Shown here: one piece after another, positions 9,971 to 22,459 of the stretch | Layout of the letters: the number at the start of each line of letters is the position of its first letter | Numbering within the stretch: position 1 is the stretch's first letter | From: Apoderus coryli | Taxonomy: Eukaryota > Arthropoda > Insecta > Coleoptera > Attelabidae | DNA length: 64,000 bases | Reading direction: 5' to 3' | NCBI GenBank assembly: GCA_911728435.2 | Contig: OU452198.1 | Coordinates: 29,231,902 to 29,295,901 of the forward strand | The notes under the pieces: generated by a model | What the model was told of the DNA's origin: nothing | What the model saw: only the letters and a program-made list of their open reading frames with translations | The model's database searches: none | Translations under genes and position numbers: made by a program

Positions 9971-11540
9971 TATATTTCTATTTTCAGAAAAAGGGGAAAT
10001 TATTTGTTGCCATGGAAACATTCACTGTTCCAAGTATTAATATGTTTGGATTAAATAATATGTTTAATTGATTTTTGTAGGTACATAATTTCTGACTATC
10101 CCTGTATGTGCTCTCGTAACCATCGGGTTTATACTTACCTGCACCATGACACAAATGATTACGTGATTCAAATTTTAAATTGTTCTAATTAAAAAGGTAA
10201 TAATACATCTATTGTTAAATAGGCATAAAATATTTAAATTTATAAATAAACAAAATTTGTTGATAAGGGTACCTACAGTAGTAGAAGTACATATTTATTG
10301 ATTTTTCCTGTGCGCTATGTTAACTTCCCAGATTTAAATGAAAGAGGGCATTCTTTCTTTGATTTAGAATTCATGATTGTTGTTTGGAGAATTATTTGAA
10401 TTATGAAATAATTATTCATATTTATTTTTCTATAGCATATTGTGTTCTTAGTATATTAATTATAATTTTTTTAATTAATCATAATAAAATATATTTGTGT
10501 TAGTTCTCTTAACAATCGTTGGCGTGCTATCATCGAGGAATAATGTTAATTCTCCAGGTGTGAAATTTTGATTGGTCGAAACTCTTAAGTTGACATTGCG
10601 TTTTGTGAAATTTTTCATTGTCATTCTTCATTGTAAGTCGAGTGCTACAAGAATATGCTAGTGGTTAAAGTGGATATGTTCTCAAATTTTTCTAAGCTTG
10701 ATTAGAAACCATTTTTGTGTGGGATTTATGAGAATTGTTATCCAAAATTATTGTTTGATTTCTGGATTGTTTGGAAGTTATATATTGTGTGCATTGTGCG
10801 ATCAAACAATCAGCTTTGTCTGGATTTGTATTAACTACTTCAATTCTTGTTGGGTGAGTGTCCTTGACTATTTTAGCTTCTACAGTTTTTTTCATCATCG
10901 ACCAAAATTTAATTATACCTTTTTTTTTCAATTCTTATGCAGACTCAACTTTGTAATAACCGATTTCTGTTTGGCCATGTGAAAAGTGTCACTGGATTAC
11001 AAGTAAGCCACACAACATCAAGGTGAGGGAACTACACTTTCCTTTAATTTTTTTGTGCTTCCTTTTTATTAAACCTCGTACCAGTACTTAGGACTTGATT
11101 TTATATTTTTAGGTCTTCATTCATTCATCTTCTTCTTCGTTCTTCTTCCTGAGTTCGGATATTATTCCATTTGTCCATTACAATCAAGTAATAAATAAAA
11201 ATTGGTTTGAACGATTTAGACTCCAATTTTTGGCAATCATCGATTTATGACTGCTGTTGTATGGTGACAAAAAAAATTCATTGTTCTGGTCGAGGGTTTG
11301 TGTAAAAATGTAATGTTGATCATCAGAACGAGACCAGGTTTTTATTGTAAAAATTTACTTGTTGAATACGTCATTTTATTAATTTTTTTCTATTAACTTA
11401 TTTCCAAAGTGAATTTCTCATATCTCGTATATAATAGAGTTCCAATGAAATAAATTAATTTTCCTTCTGTATGTTCATATAATTGTTTTTGTGTTAAATA
11501 GTACCATTTGTTTTTTTCAATTATTAAATAGTAAACATAT
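9971..11540. other. Non-coding; possible 5' LTR or leader of the next element
   Basis: No supported gene. Two frames at 10692-10982 overlap on opposite strands without motifs. The stretch from about 10500 to 11540 is less AT-biased and contains ATTGGTCG and a CAAG/GTGAGG donor-like word near 11021. It could be the diverged or replaced left LTR of the element that follows, but I find no copy of the right LTR's start here. Confidence 0.35.
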
Positions 11541-12452
11541 AACCCAATAATATACGGGGACACTACATGGCGATCCTGCCTCGGAACAATAGTTTTAGGA
11601 AATATTCAGAATTAAACGAGATGGTTTTGCAATCCAGCAAGAAGCAGACCCTATAGGCTTCAAGTAAAGCTTCTTTAAAATAGGAGTTGGATGCTGCAAC
11701 AAAATGGACAATCAAAATAGAACATGTAATATAAAACTGTAATCATGGATCCGAAAAAGGAAAGAAAATATAATGGAGAGTAAATATCCAAAAATGGGTC
11801 ATTATCAATGGTTAAATTACGGTATGTTGTTTTGTTTTAAATATACGCGTTGAAGACATTTCATAATAATAGGTGTTTAAAAATAATAAAAGTGATATAA
11901 TAAAAACAAATAAACATTAATGTTACTTAAATAATAGAATTTTTCAAACTACTTTAGAATTTAGGGCAAGGTTACAAATATTTTGATTAAATTGTTTTGA
12001 ATGAATTTTATTTATGTTAGTAAAACAAAAAAAAAAAAAAGAATGGGATGTACGTATATAATTAAGTATATTATTTTTTACGTTTATAAGAATATTTTTC
12101 ATAGATTTATATGTATTTTTATAATTGTCTTATTCAAGGGAATGTTTTACCAATTATACCTATTTTAAAGAAGTAGTCCATTCTGAAGTGGAGTGAATGT
12201 ATGTATATGGCTTAATTCGGAAATTCATTTGCAATTACTTAGAAGTTTTAGTAATTTAAATTCTTAAATATTGTTTATTTTATACTGCATTCATTAATTT
12301 TATTAAATTTTTTTCGAATTCTGTTGGAGTGTTAAGATATACTTAATTACTTTATATTTTGTGCTACGTATTTTTTTTTTTGACAAGTTATCTTTATTCA
12401 TATCTGTATTCTCTAAACTTATTAAAACCGGATGATGACGTTATTATTATAA

Positions 12453-12671
12453 AAAATATTTAGTGAAATATCAATACTAAATTTTAAAGATCCAAGTTCA
12501 ACAAATGAAAGTAAAATGTCAAAACTTGAGATAAATAATATAAACAATTTCTTTAAGTTACCATCAGCAAGAGTTATAATAATGCCCGCAGATCTTAGAA
12601 TATCATCGGGAATAGAACACAATTTAATTAAAAATCAGTATTTTCGACCATTAATGGCAATAAATCTTTAG
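12453..12671 (+). pseudogene. Short open stretch in LTR element, possibly gag-derived
   Basis: A 72-codon plus-strand stretch between two stops, not beginning with Met (first Met is internal). It reads as mixed hydrophilic protein, for example KLEINNINNFFKLPSARV then IMPADLRISSG. I do not recognise it. Its position, 0.9 kb after the PBS-like word, suits a gag remnant. Further plus-strand patches (12700-13000) are rich in E, K and N with many stops. Chance cannot be excluded. Confidence 0.3.
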
Positions 12672-13524
12672 AGAATATAATTGTCTAAGCTCAAAGCATG
12701 GCTGATGATCCTAATATTGAAGAAGTTGAATTAAAATTGAATAAATATGAAGTTATAAATTGAAAGTATTGTTTCAAGAATAAAGGTGAAATAGAGTATC
12801 ATGATTAATTAATGGCAACTATTCATCAGGGAATGCATTGTCTAAGCTACGAAATTTAGCTTGTAATCATAATATTCAGAGAGAGAGAGAAGTAATTAGA
12901 AGAAGTTGCTGACAGGAATTTAAAGAAACTAAATATCATATAAATTGTAATTATAAGAATCCTCAAGTTGTTGAAAATAACTTAATAAAAACGTCAAATT
13001 CGAAATAACGTATAATACACGAAAAGATTAAAATTTAAAATATCGACTGTATATCCTCAAATACATAGTATCTCTATGGCCTTTTAGTTTATTATTTTGA
13101 TTGACATCATAGAAGGTATACAAATATTATTGTAATCGATTGGTATCTACATTCTTATATTTATTATTATAAAATTTATTATAAGGAATATATGTTTCGA
13201 TTTATAATTAAATAACGAGTAAACATAAAATAAAAGTGCACCTAAGTGAAAAAAAAAACAGTTACATAATTTGGGTAACAAATATTAAGTGATTTAGTGT
13301 TTGAGTAATTAAAGAAGATATTTCAATTTTACGTATTTTAGGTTTATATAAGAACATTACTAAGTAGATCGTATTATTATGATATTATTTTGAAGACATA
13401 TTTCACTATTTTTTTTTCAAGCCAACATTTTAATTTTTCAAATAAAAACCTACCCAACTAGTTTAGAGCAAAGAATGTACCTAATTCCTGGCCAAATTAA
13501 GTCCATTCCCTTAAAGGGGGGTGA

Positions 13525-13831
13525 TGTAGTGCAATATGTCTTACCCTGTATATTTTTATATTTATAGTACATATTATAAATATTATTAGATAATATTTAT
13601 AATAAATTATGTAGTCTTGCTGTGTCATCAATAACTACGATTGACACAGTTTACCTAATCTAGTTTTAAGAATAATTAAGAGGAGAACCATTTTAGCTTT
13701 TGTAATAACTACTAGCATTTGTAACGATATATCATAAAATATATATTTCCTAATTAGATATCCGAGTTAGTTTAATTTAAAATGTCCCCCGAATCTGGAG
13801 GTATAACACAATAATATACGGGGGCACTACA
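13525..13831 (+). repeat. Right LTR (307 bp)
   Basis: Begins TGTAGTGC and ends GCACTACA, a perfect 8-bp terminal inverted repeat of the TG...CA type, and follows a purine tract directly. Flanks show no convincing target duplication, as expected if the partner LTR is lost. Confidence 0.7.
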
Positions 13832-16004
13832 TTTATTCGAAGTAACAAAAAAAATATATTTTGGTATTATTGTTATGTATCATAAAACTATTTTACATAG
13901 TAGTGTTGGGAACTATTCGTGATCACGTATAGGCTGTCTTATTTTATTTTATTATTAAAATAAATATAACAAATAAGTATATATATATCGATTAAAATTT
14001 CCACTTTATTGGTAATATGTTTTTTTTTAGAACTTAGTATTGAATATTAGTATAGTTAAATGACTGATCTATAATATGTATTTTTGTTAAGATATACTCG
14101 TATACCTAATAATTTCGTATATCAGTATTTGGGAGATCCAAGCATTGTTTATTGTACTGAATATTTCTTTTATAATTTTTAGAATAGGAATTCAGTGATA
14201 GATTCATTATTATTTTTTTTTTGTTTCGTAACGATATTTATTAATATAAATATTTCAAGTTTTTTTATATTGTGTGTTGGAAAATAATTTCGTATAAATA
14301 TATAATATATTTTTTTGAATTTAATTATGGTGAATGATCATACGGTGGATTCAAGCTTTGTGACATACAAAACATCGTAGGTTTCTAACTTTATCGCAAA
14401 GTTAGTGGCGCACCCCCCCTGAAGGCTGACCTAGTCGAGCTTTGCTGTGGTTTAAGCTAAAGCTGTCACAAGGTTTGAAAACGTTAACCGATCTCTCTTT
14501 TTTTTTGTGTTTTCTTAAATAATAATTTTAATGATAAAAACAAAAATCATATAAATATTCTTCTATTAATTTAAACCGTAGCAAAGTCCTAGCTCTGGCA
14601 ATACTTTTTTTCTAATTTTTGAATAAAGTAGTTAGTTTGTTACGTTAGTTTATTGGAAATAATGAAAATAATACAATTATAATAATAATTATTATTCAAA
14701 TTCTTTTTCGTTACGCAGGTCATACTTATATTTTTGATTATATTATAACTTGGGGTGACACAAATGATGTTTTTCCTTCTTAATCACGTTAACATTATTA
14801 ATTGGAGCAGTCGCATGTTAGTTTGGTAATTATTTATAAGAAATTATAATATAGCACAGAAGTCCCCAAACATTTTTTTATCTCATAGACCACTTGGCAT
14901 GTTCATCGGTTGGTTTTCTGCTTCCTTAATAATCACTTTTTGCAAATTCAACAACCAATAATAATATTAAATTTTTCATTCTCATTATTTGGCATCAAGT
15001 GTTGCTTCGAATTCGGTTACTGTGTTAATTACAAATTGGAGAAATTAAAGCAATGTATCAGTAAGATGTTTAGCAACTAAATGTCATCTATGGGGAACAT
15101 AGTGTATTGCTAACGCCTCGGGCATATTTTGTTTCAAATGAAATGTATCGAATATGTCGATACATTTCTTGTGTCTCTATATGAAATAAAGTTGACATTT
15201 TAAGCATCCGCATCAAATTAAATGTATGCGTTTGGTGCACAGTTTGGTTTTCAATAACATTCGTCACGTCAAATACTAATATTTATTTTATCATTGTTTT
15301 TATACATTTCGCACAATTGTTTGGCTACTTGGCATATATCGAAAGGTTTCAAATTTGCGACGCTCTACCATAATCGTAAATTGATATCATGAGAGTGTAT
15401 AATTAATGAAATAACTGTTAAAAAGAATTTAAAAAACATGTCAGGTAACAATATGTGCAGACCGGATACAATTTCAATAATAATAAAAAAAAAGTTTCGT
15501 GGCCCAGATCAGAACTCGAAATCTTCAGACTACGAAGACTTGATGTTGACACATAGACCAACAGTTATACTATGATTGTTTTTTTTTTAATTGTCGTTAA
15601 ATGCAGACGCCAAAAACCTAGAAGCTGAAAATGGTAAAATAGACTTAATCGAAGAAAAATTTGACAGTTTGTTTCATTTAAAAACAATTCTGCAGATTTA
15701 GTTAAAGTAAACAGTATCAATATAAAAATAAGTATAAGTTAGGAGTTTTTTTAGATAATAATATTGTTTTAATATTAAATGTATTATTTTGGAAGTTGGT
15801 GTGGGTTTTTTGAGAAACCTGTGCTGGAATATAATATATGTGGTGAAATTAATTAGTCTGACAGCAGTGCATATGTTGGCCCTCGCAAGTTAGTATGTTG
15901 TTTAGGCTAGTAGATTTTCACAAGAAAAGCACACACATATTTTTTCTTTTCAAAAATTAACGAATTGGGAACTACGAGTATTAATATTATTATTAAAAAA
16001 TAAA
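13832..16004. other. AT-rich, no gene; possible hAT-like end near 14857
   Basis: No supported frame. Near 14857 the words GTCCCCAAAC and TAGACCACTTGG recall hAT/Charlie-type termini, but no matching second end or transposase motif was found. Long T runs and TAA-rich stretches make up the rest. Confidence 0.35.
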
Positions 16005-18335
16005 CTGTTGCCCTCGAGGCACGAATAGCTCTCCATATTTAAGTGTAAAAGTAATAATTTTATGACCTTTTTGTCATTTATCTAAATTTAATAAATTTTT
16101 GTTTTATTTGAGACATGAGCTATTTTTTTGAAATATCGGGTTTTGTTAATCTTTCCTCTCTTTGGAGGCACTATTTATACGTACATATTTTAATTTCAGA
16201 TCTTCTGGGCCAAAAATTTATTTTGCCCCCTTTTCTACTATTTACGAACCCCTATGTAAACAAAATTGTTATGCTGTATGTTGTAGGTTATCTTATATCA
16301 AAGCTGTATATAAGTAGCCAATTTTTCTGTTATATTTGGAAAAACATTTTTTTTTTCGTTTTGACACTTTTTCCAACGCCTGTGTGAACCAGTTCATTTA
16401 TGTCACATTTTTTAGGTTATATTCTATCACATCTACGAAAAATTATTCCGTATTCCGAATAAGTTTAGGAAGTATATATGTTTTTATTTTGACCCCTTTT
16501 ACACTATTTACGAACGCCTATGAAAACAAGTTATTTATAACACATTTTTTAGGTTATATTCTATCAAAGCTATAAATAACTAGTCAATATTTCTGCTATG
16601 TTTAAGAAATACGGTTTTTCTAACTTTTTACCCCATTTTACACTTTTTTCGGATGTCAATGTGGTCTTAATTGTTTAGGTTAAATATTTTAGGTTATATT
16701 TAATTAAACGCAGAAAAAATTATTCAATATTTCGGATAAGTTTCAGAACTATGGTTTTTTAAACCCTCTTTTAAACCCCTTGCGTACGCTCAATGTTAAT
16801 CACCACCTATAAATAGCCTGTTATATTTTCGTACCAAATGTGGTTACAATCCGTTAAGTGGTTTTTGAGTTATCACGGATTCAAATTTTTTCTGACCCTT
16901 TTATAGAATTTTCACGGACGCCTATGGTACATTAATTTTTGTCGTGTATTTTTAGCACCAATTCAACTAGTTAAATATAAAAAATTTTACATTTTAATTT
17001 TTTTTTATTTTACCCCTTTTTCTACTATTTACGAACGCCTATGTAAATACAAATTTTAGGCTGCATTTTTTAGGTTATCTTATATCAAAGCTATATATAA
17101 TTAGCCAATTTTTCTGGTATATTTGGGAAACATTTTTTTTTCGTTTTTGACCCTTTTTTTAACACTATTTTCGAACGCCTGTGTGAACTAATTCTTTTAT
17201 GTAACATTTTTTAGGTTATATTCTATCACAACTATAAAAAATTATTCAATATTTGGGATAAGTTTAAGAACTGATCTTTTAAATTTTTGAACCCTCTTTT
17301 AAACCCCTTGCCTACGCTCAATGTTAATCACCAATTATAAATATCCTGTAGTATTTTCGTACCAAATATGGTTAAAATCGGTTAAGTGGTTTTTGAGTTA
17401 TCACGGATACAATTTTTTTTTTAACCCTTTTATAGAATTTTCACAGACGCCTATGGTACATTAATTTTTGTCGTGTATTTTTAACACCAATTCATCTAGT
17501 TAAATATCAAAATTTTTACATTTTAATTTTTTTTTATTTTACCCCTTTTTCTACTATTTACGAACGCCTATGTGAATAAAAATTTTATGCTGCATTTTTT
17601 AGGTTATCTTATATCAAAGCTATATATAATTAGTCAATTTTTCTGGTATATTTGGGAAACGTTTTTTTTTTTTTCGTTTTTGACCCTTTTTTTAAACTAT
17701 TTTCGAACGCCTGTGTGAACCAATTCTTTTGTGGAATATTTTTTAGCTTATATTGTATCACAACTATGAAAAATTATTCCATATTTCAAATAAGTTTAGG
17801 AAATATATATTTTTTATATTTTGACCCCTTTTCCACTATTTACGAACGCCTATGAAAGTAAATTATTCATGACACATTTTATAGGTTATATTCTATCAAA
17901 ACTATAAATAACTAGTTAATATTTCTGCTATTTTTAAGAAATACGTTTTTTTTTTAATTTTTTTACCCCATTTTACACTATTTTCGAACGCCAATGTGGT
18001 CTAATATTTTATGTTCAATATTTTAGGTTATATTCAATTAAATGCGTAAAAAATTATACAGTATTTCGGATAAGTTTAAGAACTATGAATTTTTTTAATT
18101 TTTGAACCCTCTTTTAAACCCTTTGCCTACGTTCAATGTTTCCCAAAATCTAATCAGCTCCTTGCCATGTCCAATAGTATTTTTGTACCAAATTTGGTTA
18201 AAATCTGTTAAGCGGTTTTTGCGTTTTCGTGGATACAGACAGACAGACAGACAGACATTTTTTCAAAACTACTTATTTATGTATAAAATGACCAAAAACA
18301 AGTATTTCCGGTGAAATTAAATACATTTTTTTAGC
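16005..18335 (-). repeat. Left arm of 5.5-kb inverted repeat (family 1 copy B)
   Basis: Reads as the reverse complement of the right arm. The outer end is CTGTTGCCCTCGAGGCACGA then ATAGCTCTCCATA; the inner end has (GACA)n then CCGGTGAAATT. Between them are satellite-like units of about 540 bp: the word ACGCCTATGGTACATTAATT recurs at about 16918 and 17447, and TTACGAACGCCTATG and TTTTAGGTTATATT recur throughout. Collinearity with the right arm is clear from about 16740 inward and weaker beyond. Frames at 16115-16575, 17652-17855 and 18102-18314 come from the repeat and have no protein motif. Confidence 0.85.
18236..18257 (+). repeat. (GACA)n microsatellite, left arm
   Basis: Five tandem GACA units, the mirror of the (GTCT)n tract at 18466 in the opposite arm. 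Confidence 0.9.
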
Positions 18336-18397
18336 TCTCCATATCATATATGTAATATATGTATATATGGAGACTATTAGTTTCATGAAAAAAAATT
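18336..18397. repeat. Central spacer palindrome S
   Basis: AGCTCTCCATATCATATATG through TATATGGAGACT is itself a near-palindrome and continues into ATTAGTTTCATGAAAAA. Its reverse complement reappears at 21499-21562. The two copies thus bracket the right arm like 60-bp terminal inverted repeats. Confidence 0.8.
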
Positions 18398-18465
18398 TTT
18401 TTTTAATTTCACCGGAAATACTTCTTTTTGGTCATTTTATACATAAATAAGTAGTTTTAAAAAAA

Positions 18466-18508
<43 letters not shown>

Positions 18509-18536
18509 ATGTCTGTCTGTCTGTCTGTCTGTCTGT
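18466..18536 (+). repeat. (GTCT)n microsatellite, right arm
   Basis: About seventeen GTCT units with one GTAT interruption. It is three times longer than the equivalent tract in the left arm, showing slippage after the arms formed. Confidence 0.95.
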
Positions 18537-19483
18537 ATCCACGAAAACGCAAAAACCGCTTAACCAAATTTGGTACAAAAATACTATTGGACATGGCAAG
18601 GAGCTGATTAGATTTTGGGAAACATTGAGCGTAGGCAAAGGGTTTAAAAGAGGGTTCAAAAATTAAAAAAATTCATAGTTCTTAAACTTATCCGAAATAC
18701 TGCATAATTTTTTACGCATTTAATTGAATATAACCTAAAATATTGAACATAAAATATTAGACCACATTGGCGTTCGAAAATAGTGTAAAATGGGGTAAAA
18801 AAGATTTAAAAAAAACGTATTTCTTAAAAATAGCAGAAATATTAACTAGTTATTGATAGTTTTGATAGAATATAACCTATAAAATGTGTTATGAATAACT
18901 TACTTTCATAGGCGTTCGTAAATAGTGGAAAAGGGGTCAAAACATAAAAAATATATATTTCCTAAACTTATTCGAAATATGGAATAATTTTTCATAGTTG
19001 TGATACAATATAAGCTAAAAAATATTCCATAAAAGAGTTGGTTCACACAGGCGTTCGAAAATAGTTTAAAAAAAGGGTCAAAAACGAAAAAAAAAAACGT
19101 TTCCCAAATATATCAGAAAAATTGGCTAATTATATATAGCTTTGATATAAGATAACCTAAAAAATGCAGCATAAAATTTTTATTCACATAGGCGTTCGTA
19201 AATAGTAGAAAAAGGGGTAAAATAAAAAAAAATTAAAATGTAAAAAATTTTATATTTAACTAGATGAATTGGTGTTAAAAATACACGACAAAAATTAATG
19301 TACCATAGGCGTCCGTAAAAATTCTATAAAAGGGTCAGAAAAAATTTGTATCCGTGATAACTCAAAAACCATTTAACGGATTTTAACCACATTTGGTACG
19401 AAAATACTACAGGATAATTATAGGTGGTGATTAACATTGAGCGTAGGCAACGGGTTTAAAAGAGGTTTCAAAAATTTAAAAAA

Positions 19484-20217
19484 TCCCGATGGCAGCCAGT
19501 CGGAAAAGTAGATTTTTGATTTATGTATTTTTTATTTATACTTAGTCTACCACTGACACCCACTATTAATAAACAAATAACGGAATATTCTGACATTCGC
19601 CAAATATAACCAAAGTGTCATATTGACAGTTATTTTAACTGAAATACCCATTATGCTAGGTATAATACATACGTAAGTACGGTCTTATTGTCATTTCACA
19701 GGTGTTTATTTGTCAAAATAATTACAGGTATAGTGGGTGATGATATTTTTTTAAATTTTTTGTTACTTTATATTGACTTACATTTACTTAAATATGCCAG
19801 CGATGAAAAAACTCTCCAAATAAATATTGTAGAGATTTAAGTGCTCTATCATTTGATATATAACATCGGTATTTTCTATTAACAACGAAAAAAATATGAT
19901 TTTTTTAAAACTTTGACAGGCCGCCATTCTGAAATTAGCTCTCCGATTTCAATCGCCAACGAACTCACGCGATTCCATGACCTAGCCGATTTTTTAACCA
20001 AATTTTGTTTCGATTGGTCAAAAAATGCGGCCTAGAACGTGACGCAAAGTTTCTATATCCCATATATATATATATATATATAGATATATAAACTTTTGAA
20101 CTGAGGTCATTTTTAGGATCCAGGGGTCATAAAATGAAGTACTGCATAAAAATTTTTCAAAATTTCGGTTGTGTCGATCTCCTGAATAGTTAGATTTTTT
20201 TTAAAAATCTACTAAAA
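19484..20217. mobile_element. Insertion in right arm
   Basis: Interrupts family 1 between AAAATTTAAAAA and TCATAGTTCTTAAAC, which are contiguous in the other copies. It carries inverted AGTAGATTTTT (19507-19517) and AAAAATCTACT (20202-20212), close to but not at the boundaries, and a (TA)n tract near 20065. No coding frame. Likely a small non-autonomous DNA element. Confidence 0.5.
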
Positions 20218-21502
20218 ATCATAGTTCTTAAACTTATCCGAAATATTGAATAATTTTTTATAGTTGTGATAGAATATAACCTAAAAAATGTTAGATAAAA
20301 GAATTAGTTCACACAGGCGTTCGAAAATAGTGTTAGAAAGGGTCAAAAACGAAAAAAAAATGTTTCCCAAATATACCAGAAAAATTGGCTAATTACCTAT
20401 ATATAGCTTTGATATAAGATAACCTAAAAAATGCAGCATAAAATTTTTATTTACATAGGCGTTCGTAAATAGTAGAAAAAGGGGTAAAATAAAAAAAATT
20501 AAAATGTAAAAATTTTTATATTTAACTAGTTGAGTTGGTGTTAAAAATACACGGCAAAAATTAATGTTTCATAGGCGTTCGTGAAAATTCTATAAAAGGG
20601 TCAGAAAAAATTTGTATCCGTGATAACTCAAAAACCACTTAACGGATTTTAACCACATTTGGTACGAAAATACTACAGGCTATTTATAGGTGGTGATTAA
20701 CATTGAGCGTAGGCAAGGGGTTTAAAAGAGGGTTCAAAAATTTAAAAAAATTATAGTTCTTAAACTTATCCGAAATATTGAATAATTTTTTATAGGTGTG
20801 ATAGAATATAACCTAAAAAATGTTACATAAAAGAATTAGTTCACACAGGCGTTCGAAAATAGTCTTAAAAAAAGAGTCAAAAACGAAAAAAAAATGTTTC
20901 CCAAATATACCAGAAAAATTGGCTAATTATATATAGCTTTCATATAAGATAACCTAAAAAATGCAGCATAAAATTTTTATTTACATAGGCGTTCGTAAAT
21001 AGTAAAAAAAAGGGGTAAAATGAAAAAAAAATTAAAATGTAAAAATTTTTATATTTAACTAGTTGAATTGGTGTTAAAAATACACGACAAAAATTAATGT
21101 TCCATAGGCGTCCGTGAAAATTCTATAAAAGGGTCAGGAAAAAATTGTATCCGTGATAACTCAAAAACCACTTAACGGATAACCTACAACATGCAGCATA
21201 ACAATTTTGTTTACATAGGCGTTCGTAAATAGTAGAAAAGGGGGCAAAATAAATTTTATAATAAAACTAAAAAAAAATCAATTATTTTGCGTACAAGAAT
21301 TTGGCCTAGATCTGGAATATAAAATATCTGCGTATAAATAGTGCCTCCAAAGAGAAGAAAAAGGCACAAAACCCGATACAAAAAAAAAAAAAATAGCTGA
21401 TGTCTAAAACAAAACAAAAATTTAGATAAATGACAAAAAGGTCATAAAATTATGACTTTTACACTTAAATATGGAGAGCTATTCGTGCCTCGAGGGCAAC
21501 AG

Positions 21503-21562
21503 CTAGTTTTTCATGAAACTAATAGTCTCCATATACACATATATTACATATATGATATGGAG
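21503..21562. repeat. Inverted copy of spacer S
   Basis: Reverse complement of the central spacer at 18336-18397 with small differences (ATACACATATATT versus ATACATATATT class changes). It closes the right arm. Confidence 0.8.
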
Positions 21563-21744
21563 AGCTAAAAAATCTTCAATGAAGCCTCAATAAAAGTAAA
21601 CGTTGCACTGCGCTGAATATTTGAATGTATGTAAAAACACATGGCGCATTTTACAATTTGAGTATTTGTTTTGATTTTGAGAAATCCTCAACGTTGGAGA
21701 TTAGAATGAATAACAGCTATCACGTTTTATTATAGTTAAGGCAG

Positions 21745-22075
21745 GTTTGTCTATCACTGATTTTAAGTCCCTTTCAAAGAATGGTAATTGTACCATTCAT
21801 CCGGGTTTTCCGGATTTAAATATGAGTAGGGAGATATTATTGTGAGTGGCCCTCAATCTACCATCGTCTCTTTGGTATGCCGAAACAAACATTCTATCCA
21901 CCTTGGGTTCCCTGAAGTTTGTCTTCAAGTGTTTGAAATTCGTTCAAGTGTTCAACTTTTTTCTCAGGGTGACATGTTCCCAGATGATCTTCCAGGTTAT
22001 GCAGTTTCATAGCGCTATTGCTTAGACCTTTGTTTCATAAAAAGCCCATAGGCAGTTGCTTGTCGGACAATGGAG
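21745..22075 (-). pseudogene. BED-finger/hAT (ZBED-like) transposase remnant
   Basis: On the minus strand, LSNSAMKLHNLEDHLGTCHP matches the second half of a BED zinc finger, where a (L)-x2-H-(L)-x3-H spacing follows the cysteine pair, as in ZBED-type hAT transposases (family form: AMKPSKLKRHLETKHP). After a frame change, RATHNNISLLIFKSGKP fits the adjacent conserved segment of the same proteins (family form: LIAKSGKPHTIG). A stop follows at the next codon, then LPFFERDLKSVID continues in frame. The cysteine part of the finger is out of frame upstream. Everything after the first 120 residues is missing. A dead fragment. Confidence 0.6.
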
Positions 22076-22459
22076 GGAGGAAACGAAAATTCAGATAATC
22101 AACATTTATACTTTCTACATTTATTTTTCGATTGAGTATCATGTGCCTGTCGACTGTGGAATTAAAATATTTATAAAGGGCATAGCTATAATAAATATTC
22201 ATGGTGTAAAACTCTATTTGAATAAATAAAGTTACCTTATTCGATATCTATTGAATTTAAACACGTATAAGAATTGATAGAGTTTCAAAAATTGCATATC
22301 AAAAGCAAACTATTGAGAAGTAGGTACGTGTGTGATTGTGGTGTGTGAAATTTGACTATCATTGCTAACTACGAATAGAAGACTAAAATGTTGTAATAAT
22401 AATGTATTTACTTTTTTCTCGCATGTCACTTTAATCTGAAAACATTTTCAAAATTGCAG

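Larger units (their letters stand above)
11541..13831 (+). mobile_element. Degenerate LTR retroelement (non-autonomous or eroded)
   Basis: At 11567 a left-LTR-like end (AATAATATACGGGGACACTA, then CA) is followed at once by TGGCGATCCTGCC, a TGG-starting primer-binding-site-like word. At 13512-13524 a purine tract (AAAGGGGGGTGA) is followed by the right LTR. The internal 2 kb is very AT-rich with one 72-codon open stretch and no pol motifs. Only about 31 bp at the LTR 3' ends match between left and right, so the left LTR is truncated, replaced or from another subfamily. Confidence 0.6.
18398..21502 (+). repeat. Right arm of inverted repeat (family 1 copy C), with insertion
   Basis: Starts with AATTTCACCGGAAATACTTC and (GTCT)n and runs through units containing CATAGGCGTTCGTAAATAG, ACTAGTTGAATTGGTG and ATTGAGCGTAGGCAA (18629, 19437, 20704). 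It ends with TATGGAGAGCTATTCGTGCC and CGAGGGCAACAG. It is longer than the left arm because of an insertion (19484-20217) and an extra unit near the outer end (about 20750-21180). The minus-strand frame at 18432-18659 is translated microsatellite. Confidence 0.85.

Noticed and set aside
10692..10982. Genes on both strands
   Set aside because: Complementary frames over the same bases without motifs; at most one could be real and neither shows support.
16115..18659. Several 66-90-codon frames in the inverted repeat
   Set aside because: They are translations of T-rich repeat units or of the (GTCT)n tract, recur with the repeat and have no protein motif.
21470..21510. Helitron 3' end (hairpin plus CTAG)
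   Set aside because: The CTAG is present in only one of three copies of this end, and no Rep/helicase coding or 5' TC end is seen.
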